A DNA stretch of 64,000 nt from Rhodoferax lacus (GTDB lineage Bacteria > Pseudomonadota > Gammaproteobacteria > Burkholderiales > Burkholderiaceae_C). The position numbers were made by a program, and so were the translations under genes. This document shows, piece after piece, positions 51,055-58,674 of this stretch. Below the pieces are notes generated by a model, which saw nothing but the letters and a program-made list of their open reading frames with translations, did no database searches and was not told the origin of the DNA. Positions within the stretch are counted from its first letter, which is position 1. The number at the start of each line of letters is the position of its first letter. The stretch is from NCBI RefSeq assembly GCF_003415675.1, contig NZ_QFZK01000001.1:186001-250000 (forward strand), in the 5' to 3' direction.

Positions 51055-51684
51055 CTAGCCCCTTATTGCCTGCATAAGGGCACCAAAATATTCCGCCTTC
51101 CCTGTCTTGTAAAGACCGTACCACGCGTCAAGCACCTGAGAAGAGTACAGATTTAGTTTTTTAAATATGTGCTGGGCAAAGTCGATCGGTGCCAGACCTG
51201 ATGCAGTTATCAGGTCGCCATCGGTGACTGCCAGTGAATCGTCGCAGACGTAGAACGCTTTTCCTTGGTATTGGGTAGCCGCCAAATACTCACGCGCGTT
51301 GCTTGTGTGCCGCCGTGTGTCGAGTAGTCCACCTCGGGCAAGCGCTGCAGTTGCACCACATATTGCGGCCACCGGTAAACCCGCCTTCAGGAAGGCTTCG
51401 GCCACATCAACTGCCTCTCTATTTGCGCCTGCATCCCAGGACTCTCCGCCGGGCAATATCAACATCGCGCTCTGTGCTGGATTCATGTTGTCCAGTGACA
51501 TGTCTGGCTCAATGCGCACACCGCCCATGGTGACAACGGATGAACGTTGAAGCGCAACAGTCCTTATGCGAAAGCCTCCGGGGTTCAGTTGAAACCTTGG
51601 ATTGTTGATTCCAGCAACGGCATAACCAGGTTCCCAATCCGCCAAGCCATCAAAAACGAATAAGTGCACATCCTGTTGCTTCAT
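51055..51684 (-). CDS. DJ-1/PfpI family protein (class I glutamine amidotransferase-like)
   Basis: DJ-1/PfpI protein of 209 residues from ATG 51684, chosen for a GGAG at the right distance. The nucleophile elbow AAICGAT places Cys109, and LPGGESWDAG places the acidic partner at about E81. Members include proteases, glyoxalases and deglycases; the specific activity is not readable. The surrounding intergenic DNA is lower in GC and the gene uses more A/T-ending codons than its neighbours, a hint of a different history. Confidence 0.88.
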   Translation of the reverse strand: MKQQDVHLFVFDGLADWEPGYAVAGINNPRFQLNPGGFRIRTVALQRSSVVTMGGVRIEPDMSLDNMNPAQSAMLILPGGESWDAGANREAVDVAEAFLKAGLPVAAICGATAALARGGLLDTRRHTSNAREYLAATQYQGKAFYVCDDSLAVTDGDLITASGLAPIDFAQHIFKKLNLYSSQVLDAWYGLYKTGKAEYFGALMQAIRG

Positions 51685-52080
51685 TTGATGCTCCTTGCCT
51701 GGAATATTCACTTTGAATAGTGAAAACCTATGCATATGAAAGGCAATGAGCGGAGCTTCATCGTTGTGTCTGTTTTGTAGATGAACCCGCTCTTCGTCTC
51801 AGTGTGATTGACTGCAAGCTGACCACATTGAGGTACCTCAAAAAGTGGGACTGTCTTGGCCAAGTTTTCTCAGTTTTTTTGAATCCCATCGCTGGTTATC
51901 GCCTTCGTTCGCAGCAACCGATCCGGGTGGTAACCAGGGCTCGAGTGTGGTGCGGCGGCAAGACAAATATCAAACCCCCCAGCCCAGCACCCTGGCCAAA
52001 TGCGGCTCTGCAAGCTGGCCTGCGCGGCTTGCAACGCTTGCGTTCAGTCCAAGCCCTCATCACAAGAAAAGGAGCACCAC
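51685..52080. other. 396-base gene-free stretch with a 14-bp palindrome
   Basis: Between the divergent DJ-1 and lipoprotein genes I see no convincing gene; the short open frames lack family features. TTGAGGTACCTCAA at 51828-51841 is a perfect 14-bp palindrome and a candidate operator about 145 bases from the DJ-1 start and 240 from the lipoprotein start. A GTTTTCTCAGTTTTTTT-type T-rich stretch lies near 51860-51880 without a stem. AAAAGGAG just before 52081 is the lipoprotein ribosome site. Confidence 0.45.
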
Positions 52081-54093
52081 GTGAACCCCTTGCAAAACCC
52101 CTTGCGCAGGTCTGCGAGCCTGCTGCTTGGTGCCCTGCTGGTACTTGCCGCGTGGCTGGTCACGGCCTGCGGTGGCGGTGAAAAATTGGATGTAGGCGGT
52201 ACCGTTTCCGGCCTGGGGACGGGGCAATACGTCGTCCTCCAAAACAATGCCAACAGCGCGCAGGACGCCATCACCATCAAACGCAACGGCAGCGCGGTAT
52301 GGTTTGAAGTGGCCAGGAAGGGCAGCTTCGCGGTCACGGTGGCCAGCCAGTCCAGCGACTTGGTGTGCAGCGTTGTCAATGGCACAGGCAGCAATGTCAA
52401 AGCCAAGGTAAGCGACATCACGGTTACCTGCGCGCCGGTTCCCGTTTATGTGGCGGTGGGCGGCAGCGTCAGCGGTCTGGCAACGGGTGCCACGCTGGGC
52501 CTGGTGAACAATGGGGACACGGCCAACGCGCTCAGTGTCAGCGCCAACGGCAGCTTCAGCTTTGCGCAGAAAGTTCTAGCTGGCAGTGGCTATGCGGTCA
52601 CCATCAGCCAGCAGCCCAGTGGCCAGTTGTGCACGCTGGCCGATGCTTCTGGCACGGCCAGCGCAGATGTGAGTACGGTGAGCGTGGTGTGTGCGGCCAC
52701 CCCGGTCAGCAACAGCGGCTTTACCATCAGCGGCACGGTGGCGGGCCTGTCTGCAGGCAAGAGGTTGACGCTGCTGAACAATGGCGACACCAAGAGTCCT
52801 GCCACGGTTTCTGCCAACGGCAGCTTCAGCTTTCCTGCGGCCGTGGCGGATGGCGGCAGCTACGCTGTCACGGTGTCTGCGCAACCCTCCGGGCAAGTGT
52901 GTGGCACCAACTCGGCTGGCAGCAATGTGCACGCCAATGTGACCAGCATCCAGGTGAACTGCATAGGCTTGGGTGGCATTGCCGTGGCGCCCATTCCCCT
53001 GTCAGCGCCGCTGTCGGGTGCCGGTACACCCGCTGCCGTGTCAGGCGTGGGCGTGACCACGATAGCGGGTGGCGGCAGCGTGACGGGTGATACGCCTGTG
53101 GGCACCGACGCGCTGTTTGTCAGCCTGATCGCCACCATGACCAGTGACGGCGCCAACCTGTATTTCCCCGATATCTATTCCGCGCACGTTGTGATGCGCA
53201 AGGTGTCGCTGACGCCGCCCTATGCGGTGACCACGCTGGCCGGTACTTCCAAGCCTGGCAGCAATGGCGCGGTGATCCCCACCGACGCGCCCAATGGTGC
53301 CGATGCCGTGTTTGGTGCCATACGCGGCATCACCACCGACGGTGCCTACCTGTACTTCAGCGACAAGACAGCGCACGCCATTCGCAAGATGTCGCTCACG
53401 CCGCCCTATGCGGTCAGCACCATTGTCAGCGACAGCACGGCTTTCCCCGAGCCCTATGGTGTGGCCATCAGCCCCGATGGCAGCACCCTGTATGTGTGCG
53501 ATGCCACGGCGTCCGTCATTCGCAAGGTGGTCATCGCCACCGGTGCTGTAAGCACCTTTGCCGGTGACGGAACCGGCGTGGAGAAAGAGGGCGTGGGGAC
53601 TGCTGCGGGCTTCATGCAGCCTGCCTACATTGTGATGAACCCCGCTGGCACCACGCTCTACCATGTGGGGTTTTCGGGTGACATCATCAGCGCCATCGAT
53701 GTGGCCAGCGCCAAGGTCAGCACCATTGCCGGGGTGATCGGCAAGAACAGCGGCAGCTATCCGGCAGCTGGCAGCCAGCAACCCGCAAGCCCCTTGCCGG
53801 CCAAGCTGTTTGGCATCACCACCGATGGCAGCAACCTGTACTTCATGGCAGGGGAGGACACCACCCTCAGGGCCCAGTCACTCATGCAGATGTCGCTGGC
53901 AAGCGGCGTGGTGACCAATCTGGTGGGCAGCAAGATCGGCTCTGCACAGATCAGCAACACCACCGCGCCCAGCACCACCAGCACGCCCAATGCGGGGCTG
54001 CACTTCAATTTCGTATTTGGTGCTCTGGCTTCAGACGGTACCAGCTTGTATGTGATGGATGGGCTTGCCGATGTGTTTGTCAAGGTGCATTGA
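52081..54093 (+). CDS. Lipoprotein with three beta repeats and an NHL-like propeller
   Basis: Secreted lipoprotein of 670 residues starting with GTG behind AAAAGGAG. The signal ends WLVTAC, C30. Three tandem domains of about 85-90 residues follow (about 36-300), each opening like GGTVSGL or ISGTVAGL, with LLNNGDT, SANGSFSF and VTC/VVC/VNC ends, each carrying a Cys pair. From about 320 an NHL/6-bladed propeller shows TDGAYLYFSDKTAHAIRKMSL, SPDGSTLYVCDA and TVSTIAG-like blades. No enzyme signature. Probably an outer-surface binding protein; role unknown. Confidence 0.82.
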   Translation: MNPLQNPLRRSASLLLGALLVLAAWLVTACGGGEKLDVGGTVSGLGTGQYVVLQNNANSAQDAITIKRNGSAVWFEVARKGSFAVTVASQSSDLVCSVVNGTGSNVKAKVSDITVTCAPVPVYVAVGGSVSGLATGATLGLVNNGDTANALSVSANGSFSFAQKVLAGSGYAVTISQQPSGQLCTLADASGTASADVSTVSVVCAATPVSNSGFTISGTVAGLSAGKRLTLLNNGDTKSPATVSANGSFSFPAAVADGGSYAVTVSAQPSGQVCGTNSAGSNVHANVTSIQVNCIGLGGIAVAPIPLSAPLSGAGTPAAVSGVGVTTIAGGGSVTGDTPVGTDALFVSLIATMTSDGANLYFPDIYSAHVVMRKVSLTPPYAVTTLAGTSKPGSNGAVIPTDAPNGADAVFGAIRGITTDGAYLYFSDKTAHAIRKMSLTPPYAVSTIVSDSTAFPEPYGVAISPDGSTLYVCDATASVIRKVVIATGAVSTFAGDGTGVEKEGVGTAAGFMQPAYIVMNPAGTTLYHVGFSGDIISAIDVASAKVSTIAGVIGKNSGSYPAAGSQQPASPLPAKLFGITTDGSNLYFMAGEDTTLRAQSLMQMSLASGVVTNLVGSKIGSAQISNTTAPSTTSTPNAGLHFNFVFGALASDGTSLYVMDGLADVFVKVH

Positions 54094-54131
54094 GGCGCAG
54101 CCTGTGCCGCGCAGCATGTCCCCTGACGGGG

Positions 54132-56084
54132 CTATGTTTCGCGCGGCCGGTCTGGCAACCACGGTGCCTCGGCCGGGCGGCCCACGCCGTTGACCATGAG
54201 GACTGGCTCGGCCCGGTAGTCCAGGCCCAGCTTGTCTTCAAACAGTTCGTCCCGCAGCGCAGCCGTGGTGAAGGGGGCCAGGCCCAGCCAGGTGGATACC
54301 AGTGCGAAGCTTTGCCCCAGGTGCCCGGTGTCGAGCAACGTGGCGCGAAAGCCGCGGCTGAAGGCGTATTTCCAGGCCAGGCGTTTGACGTTGTAGGTAG
54401 AGAGAAAGACCGCTGCGGCATCGGCAATCCAGGTCTGGTCGCCGCAGGCGGCGGCTATCCAGGGGCGGGGATCTTCTTGTGACAACAGCACCAGGCCGTG
54501 GCGCCTTACCGAGTAGTGGTACAGGCCCGGCGCATAGCCCTCCACGTTCATCAGGATGGGGTACACCTCGGCCCCTTGCAGCGAGCCACCGGCCGGTGCT
54601 GTCTTGTGCAGGAACACATCACCCAGGTGGTTGCGTTGCACGCAGGTGGCGCCCCACACGTAGTACAGCAGCGCCGAGAGTTCGTTGGCACGCAGCGGCT
54701 CCGTGGTGAAGGCCCGCAGGGAGCGCCTGCGCAGCAGCACGTCCAGAAAGCCCGATGCGGCCTCGGGCGTGGGGGTGTCTTGCAGCGGGTTGGGCAGCGC
54801 AAAAAAGGGGTGCGCGTTGTAGTCCTTGTAGGCAGAGGGCTGCGGGCGGTCATGGGCCTTCTCGGTCAGCGCCTCGTCCATCTCGGTCAGCGAGTTGAAG
54901 ACGGTTTGCTTGCGTGTGCGGGTGGCCAGATAGAAGTCCAAAGCCGAGTCCCACTGGCTCCAGACTTCGTTGGTACTGGCGTCCGGGTTGCTGGCCTGGT
55001 CTGGCTGCGTGGATTGCACGGGGGCGAGCACACCCAGGTCAATAAGCTCGCGCGCTGTGGCGGCGGCTTGCAGCATGGCCTGGGGTTCTTCCAGTCCGGG
55101 GGCGAGCAGGGCGCTGGCCAGCGTTTGGGGCGTGGCAAAGTGGCCCAGCAGGGGCAGGCTGTGCGGGGCCGCTTCCAGCAGCAGGCCCGCCGTGCCGCCA
55201 GTGACCTTGACGCAGCCATCCCGCAAGGTCACAGCCACGCCGGGCGCCAGGCAGAACAGGGGCTCTTGCAGTTGGGGCGCGGCACCGATGTGCACGCTGC
55301 GCACGGGCTTGTGCTGCAGGTGGTCTTTGAGTTCGCGCACCATCTTTTCCAATGCTTTGCTGTGCAGCTTGCGCGCGCCCCAGCCCAGGGTGATGGCGCG
55401 CACCGGTGCATCGCACAGCACCTGCCAATACAGCGCGCGGTCGGCCACCGGGTTGTGCACATGGATTTCCACCGTGCGCTCCAGGGGCAGGCTGTCTATG
55501 TAGCTGCGCAGGTCCACCCCTTTGGCGCGTGCCGTCGCGCGTGCGTTGTCTATGTCGAGGATGAAGCCCGCGTCGGCCCCGTTCACCACATCGCGCATGA
55601 AGTCGGCCTCGGGCGCGTCGCCGGGCAGTTCCACCACCAGGGTTCGGGGCGCGTTTTCCAGCAGCACGGGCAGGCCGCTGCGCTGGTGCAGGGTGCGCGC
55701 GTTGGCGATGATGGTGTCGCGCACTTCGTCCCCCAAAAACGGCAGCACGAAGTGGCGGGTGTCGCCGCCCGAAAATCGGTTCCACGAAATATGTTCGCCA
55801 AACCACGGGGTCTGGGTCTGCCGCAGGAGGCGGCAGGTCAGCGCCAGAAACTCCGGGTCCATGGGGATGCCGATGCTGCCCAAGGACAAGTCGGAGGAGT
55901 GCAGCAGCGGCCGCGCATGGCCCAATGCGCCCAACAGACCCGGATCAAAAATCAGATGCGGCGGCTGGATTTCCACATAGTCAAACAGCGCGGGCACGGC
56001 CAGCTGGTCGGTGCGCGGGTTGTGGGTGTCGGCGTGGTATTCCAGCCCCACGCCTAGCGGGGCGATGGCACTCGGGTCAAACAT
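54132..56084 (-). CDS. DUF692 (MNIO-like) / SagB-type nitroreductase fusion, putative RiPP maturase
   Basis: A 650-residue two-enzyme polypeptide. Residues 1-290 are DUF692-like: GVGLEYHADT, LLHSSDLSLGSIG (H62), WFGEHISW (E97-H98), LLENAP (E143), FILDIDNA (D177, D179) and EIHVHN (H208, H210), ligand positions of the multinuclear non-heme iron oxidases. The usual DTHD segment after the last motif is not visible. Residues about 440-640 are a SagB-type FMN dehydrogenase: LLRRRSLRAF, LSALLYYVWGAT, TAPAGGSLQGAEVYP, GLYHYSVRRHGL, LLDTGHLGQSFALVSTWLGL. It starts one base after the HExxH gene stop. Substrate is probably the precursor at 57210-57455. Confidence 0.8.
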   Translation of the reverse strand: MFDPSAIAPLGVGLEYHADTHNPRTDQLAVPALFDYVEIQPPHLIFDPGLLGALGHARPLLHSSDLSLGSIGIPMDPEFLALTCRLLRQTQTPWFGEHISWNRFSGGDTRHFVLPFLGDEVRDTIIANARTLHQRSGLPVLLENAPRTLVVELPGDAPEADFMRDVVNGADAGFILDIDNARATARAKGVDLRSYIDSLPLERTVEIHVHNPVADRALYWQVLCDAPVRAITLGWGARKLHSKALEKMVRELKDHLQHKPVRSVHIGAAPQLQEPLFCLAPGVAVTLRDGCVKVTGGTAGLLLEAAPHSLPLLGHFATPQTLASALLAPGLEEPQAMLQAAATARELIDLGVLAPVQSTQPDQASNPDASTNEVWSQWDSALDFYLATRTRKQTVFNSLTEMDEALTEKAHDRPQPSAYKDYNAHPFFALPNPLQDTPTPEAASGFLDVLLRRRSLRAFTTEPLRANELSALLYYVWGATCVQRNHLGDVFLHKTAPAGGSLQGAEVYPILMNVEGYAPGLYHYSVRRHGLVLLSQEDPRPWIAAACGDQTWIADAAAVFLSTYNVKRLAWKYAFSRGFRATLLDTGHLGQSFALVSTWLGLAPFTTAALRDELFEDKLGLDYRAEPVLMVNGVGRPAEAPWLPDRPRET

Positions 56085-56085
56085 G

Positions 56086-57180
56086 TCAGGCCATGTCTGC
56101 GCTGTGGCGCGCGGCTATGGCAAAGATCTCGGCCTTGAGTTGTTCAAACAGGGTGCGCCCTTGCGCGGTCAGCCCGGTGTCGGCTTCAAAGTCTGGCACG
56201 GCCGCCACCAGCCCGCGCACGATGTGGTGCAGCCGGTCTGTGGCACGCCGCGCTTCGTCTTCCTTGCGCGATGCCGCCACCCGCTCCAGGTAGCGCGCCA
56301 GAATCACATAGATAAACAGGGCATGAAAGTAGCCGTAGATGTCACGCACCTGGGTGGACCACGGCAGTTTGTAGTTGCCTTGGGCGTCTTCCTTGCAGAC
56401 CGGTGCGATTTCAACCATGGCGTACAGCAGCTGGTGCCCGGCTTCATGCACGATGGATTCTTCCAGGTCCAGGATGGAGCCGTCGCGGGCGGACAGCAGT
56501 ATCAGCCCGGTGTAGCGTGAGGCCGAGCAACTGCGAAAGTTGCCATCCGGCAAATACGCAATGCTGCCCACCAGCTCTGCCACCAGACTGCGGGCCACGG
56601 GCCAGCAGGCCTCTATGCGTTGCAGCGCCACAGCCACTACGTTCCTGAAAAATCCCAAGGGGTGTCCGGCCTGCCGTGCGGCCTCCAGGGCTGCGGGTTC
56701 GGTCGGCATGTCATAGCTGGGTGGCAGCACGCGCACCAGCAAAGGGTCCAGGTCAAGCCGGTAAAAGGTGGGCCTAGGGCCGCGCGCCAGGTCGGCGCGC
56801 ACGCGGTCCACCATGCGGGGGAACTCCAGCAACAGGTCCGTCAATGCTTGTGTGTCTGCGGTGCGGCCTATGAAGAGCAGGTTCATTTCACGCAGCGTCA
56901 GCGCCACCCAGGCCCGGAACACGGGATGGTTCACGATCAGACCGCGCGTGTCGTCCTCCAGGCAGGCTACATCGCTTGCGTGGTACAGAAAATTGCTGTG
57001 CCTGCAGGGCTCGGAGTGTAGTGAGAGCAGCTCGGCCTGCAACGCCAAAAAGGTGGTGAAGCGCAGCGTGGCAGTGCGCTCCAATATGTTCTGCATGTGC
57101 AGGCGGGAATTCCATGGCAGTGCCTCTGCCTGTTCCTGTTCCGGGCTGTGTACAGAGATGGTTGGCGTGGAAGTTGTCAC
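56086..57180 (-). CDS. HExxH putative peptide-modifying enzyme
   Basis: A 364-residue protein resembling the HEXXH family found in RiPP clusters (several members are now described as 2-oxoglutarate-dependent peptide beta-hydroxylases). The metal motif is SIVHEAGHQLLY, His at about 245 and 249; RDIYGYFHALFIYVIL about 40 residues on offers the third ligand. No signal peptide and no membrane helix. GTG 57180 is chosen because GGAG lies eight bases upstream; GTG 57189 would place that site too close. It stands 29 bases after the precursor gene. A zinc protease role is the main alternative. Confidence 0.75.
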   Translation of the reverse strand: MTTSTPTISVHSPEQEQAEALPWNSRLHMQNILERTATLRFTTFLALQAELLSLHSEPCRHSNFLYHASDVACLEDDTRGLIVNHPVFRAWVALTLREMNLLFIGRTADTQALTDLLLEFPRMVDRVRADLARGPRPTFYRLDLDPLLVRVLPPSYDMPTEPAALEAARQAGHPLGFFRNVVAVALQRIEACWPVARSLVAELVGSIAYLPDGNFRSCSASRYTGLILLSARDGSILDLEESIVHEAGHQLLYAMVEIAPVCKEDAQGNYKLPWSTQVRDIYGYFHALFIYVILARYLERVAASRKEDEARRATDRLHHIVRGLVAAVPDFEADTGLTAQGRTLFEQLKAEIFAIAARHSADMA

Positions 57181-57209
57181 GGAATTCACTCCTGCGTGGC
57201 GTTGCGAAA

Positions 57210-57455
57210 TCAGTCCATGCGGGCTTGTTGTTGCTGCTGGTCCAGCAGGGCCTGGGGGCCGAGCTTGTTTCTGATCAGGCTTCCAGTTTGCTGGAGCTGC
57301 GTCATGTCGACGTGCTTGAGCGCCGTAACCTGGGCGGTGCTCAAATGGATTCCAATGGACTTGGCCGCAGCCGCCGGATCCGCCTTGAGCTGATCCGAAA
57401 AATGGGCGTCCACCATGGCGTGGCCCAGCACGCGCGCAATTGCATCACGGTTCAT
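57210..57455 (-). CDS. Putative RiPP precursor with NHLP/Os1348-type leader
   Basis: An 81-residue protein, ATG at 57455 behind GGAGT. Residues 1-50 (AIARVLGHAMVDAHFSDQL, KADPAAAAKSIGIHLS) match the pattern of nitrile-hydratase-like leader peptides: a helix, then a short DPxxA turn and GIxLS. The likely core is the C-terminal part, ending LLDQQQQQARMD, with five consecutive glutamines and a C-terminal aspartate. There is no cysteine, and no GG cleavage site. First gene of the three-gene unit. No transporter or protease follows. Not matched to a characterised peptide. Confidence 0.72.
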   Translation of the reverse strand: MNRDAIARVLGHAMVDAHFSDQLKADPAAAAKSIGIHLSTAQVTALKHVDMTQLQQTGSLIRNKLGPQALLDQQQQQARMD

Positions 57456-57580
57456 AACGAGTACTCCAAAAAGTTGATGAGCAAAGGGTCTACATGGCCG
57501 GTGCACGGTGCCTGCGTATCACGCAAGCAACCACGCTGATCAGCCATGTGATCGCATTCTTTCAGTCGGGCTTTGGAGGG

Positions 57581-57598
57581 GATTGCGAATTCGCAATC
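57581..57598. promoter_or_regulatory. 18-bp perfect palindrome upstream of the RiPP-like operon
   Basis: GATTGCGAATTCGCAATC at 57581-57598 is its own reverse complement. It lies 126 bases upstream of the precursor ATG, in the 204-base gap behind the CoA-transferase gene. Two smaller palindromes are nearer: GCTGATCAGC (57535-57544) and TGCGT-ATC-ACGCA (57513-57525). An operator for a dimeric regulator is the simplest reading; a clear -35/-10 was not found. Confidence 0.55.
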
Positions 57599-57659
57599 GA
57601 TGAAATGGCGGCCCAAGCAGCGTGGGCAAGTGCAGTGTTCGCAGTGGCTGTCGCCGGGC

Positions 57660-58565
57660 TTACTTCAGCGTATGTAGCGGTATGTCTTTGGCCAGCGCCA
57701 GCGCATCGAGCTGCTTGCGCGTCTTGCCTGCCACAAAGGCGGCCACGGCTACTTGCGTCTCGGGCCGCAGCATGGCTTGCAGCGAGGCATCGGCCAGACC
57801 CATGGCGGCGCCCAGGGCGGCCGCAAAATGCGGCTCCAGCGCGGCCAGGGCCACGCGGCCGTCTTTGCAGGGGTAGATGCGGTAGCCGGCGTGGCCGCCG
57901 CCCACCATGGACGTGGGCGCCATCAGGCCCCAGCTGCGGGGCAGGCCCAGCCAGGCAGCCGCGTCCGAGAGCGAGACCTCCAGGCGCACGGCGCGTCCTT
58001 TTTGCAGCTGCTGCAGGCGCGCTTGCAGCACGGCTTCGCTGACCAGGAGCGAGCCACCCATGTCGGCATACAGCGTGGCCGGCAGGTCCAGGCCGGTGAG
58101 CAAATCGTTTTCGGCCTGGTAGGTCAGGTCATGGCCGGGCTCTTCGGCCAACGCGCCGCTGCCGCCAAAAACCGCCACCACATTGAGTTGCGGGTAGGCC
58201 TTGTGCAGCGCCTTCCAATCCAGGCCCAGCTTGGTCAGGGCCGAGGGGCGAAACGAGGTGATCAGCACATCGCTGCGTTGCAGTTCGCGGTGCAGCGCGG
58301 CGCGGCCCCGGTCGGTCTTCAGGTCGGCCACCAGCATCTTCACACCCTGGTGCATGGCGTCGTAGGCGGTGCGCATATAGACGGACATGGGGTCGCCGGT
58401 GGTGCCCTGGGGGGCAGCGGGGTGGGGCGGCGGCTCCAGCTTGACGCACCGGGCACCCATGGCGCGGCAGCGCATCAGGCCCGCGGGGCCGGGGAGATTA
58501 AGCGCCAGGCTTAGGATGCGAACGCCCTTGAGGGGTTGCAGGGGTTTTGCTGGAGTGGCTGGCAT
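57660..58565 (-). CDS. Short CaiB/BaiF-type CoA-transferase
   Basis: Family III CoA-transferase/racemase-like protein, 301 residues from ATG 58565; the family is usually 350-400. The N-terminal core LKGVRILSLALNLPGPAGLMRCRAMGARCVKLEPP and the DLKTDRGRAAL segment are typical. GHDLTYQAEND carries the conserved Asp region, in the style of alpha-methylacyl-CoA racemase (AMACR). The C-terminus is short, ending DIPLHTLK. Either transferase or racemase activity is possible. The substrate is not readable. Convergent to nothing; it reads toward the precursor gene. Confidence 0.85.
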   Translation of the reverse strand: MPATPAKPLQPLKGVRILSLALNLPGPAGLMRCRAMGARCVKLEPPPHPAAPQGTTGDPMSVYMRTAYDAMHQGVKMLVADLKTDRGRAALHRELQRSDVLITSFRPSALTKLGLDWKALHKAYPQLNVVAVFGGSGALAEEPGHDLTYQAENDLLTGLDLPATLYADMGGSLLVSEAVLQARLQQLQKGRAVRLEVSLSDAAAWLGLPRSWGLMAPTSMVGGGHAGYRIYPCKDGRVALAALEPHFAAALGAAMGLADASLQAMLRPETQVAVAAFVAGKTRKQLDALALAKDIPLHTLK

Positions 58566-58674
58566 CGGGTTCCTGGTGGGCTGTGTGGGGAGTGGTGAAG
58601 ATGATAGAGGCAATAATGTGGTCCACCGCGCGCCACAGCGCTGCGCCCTGGCGCGCCAACCCGAAGAGGTTTCC

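Noticed and set aside
51804..52181. A plus-strand small gene upstream of the lipoprotein
   Set aside because: No family features, no ribosome site, and it overlaps the real lipoprotein start in another frame.
54100..54131. A CCCC-TGAC-GGGG hairpin between convergent genes as a terminator
   Set aside because: Only four base pairs and no T-run on either strand; too weak to call.
57494..58042. A plus-strand open frame over the RiPP promoter gap and CoA-transferase
   Set aside because: Composition typical of antisense frames; hydrophobic stretch near its start is short and no ribosome site is present.
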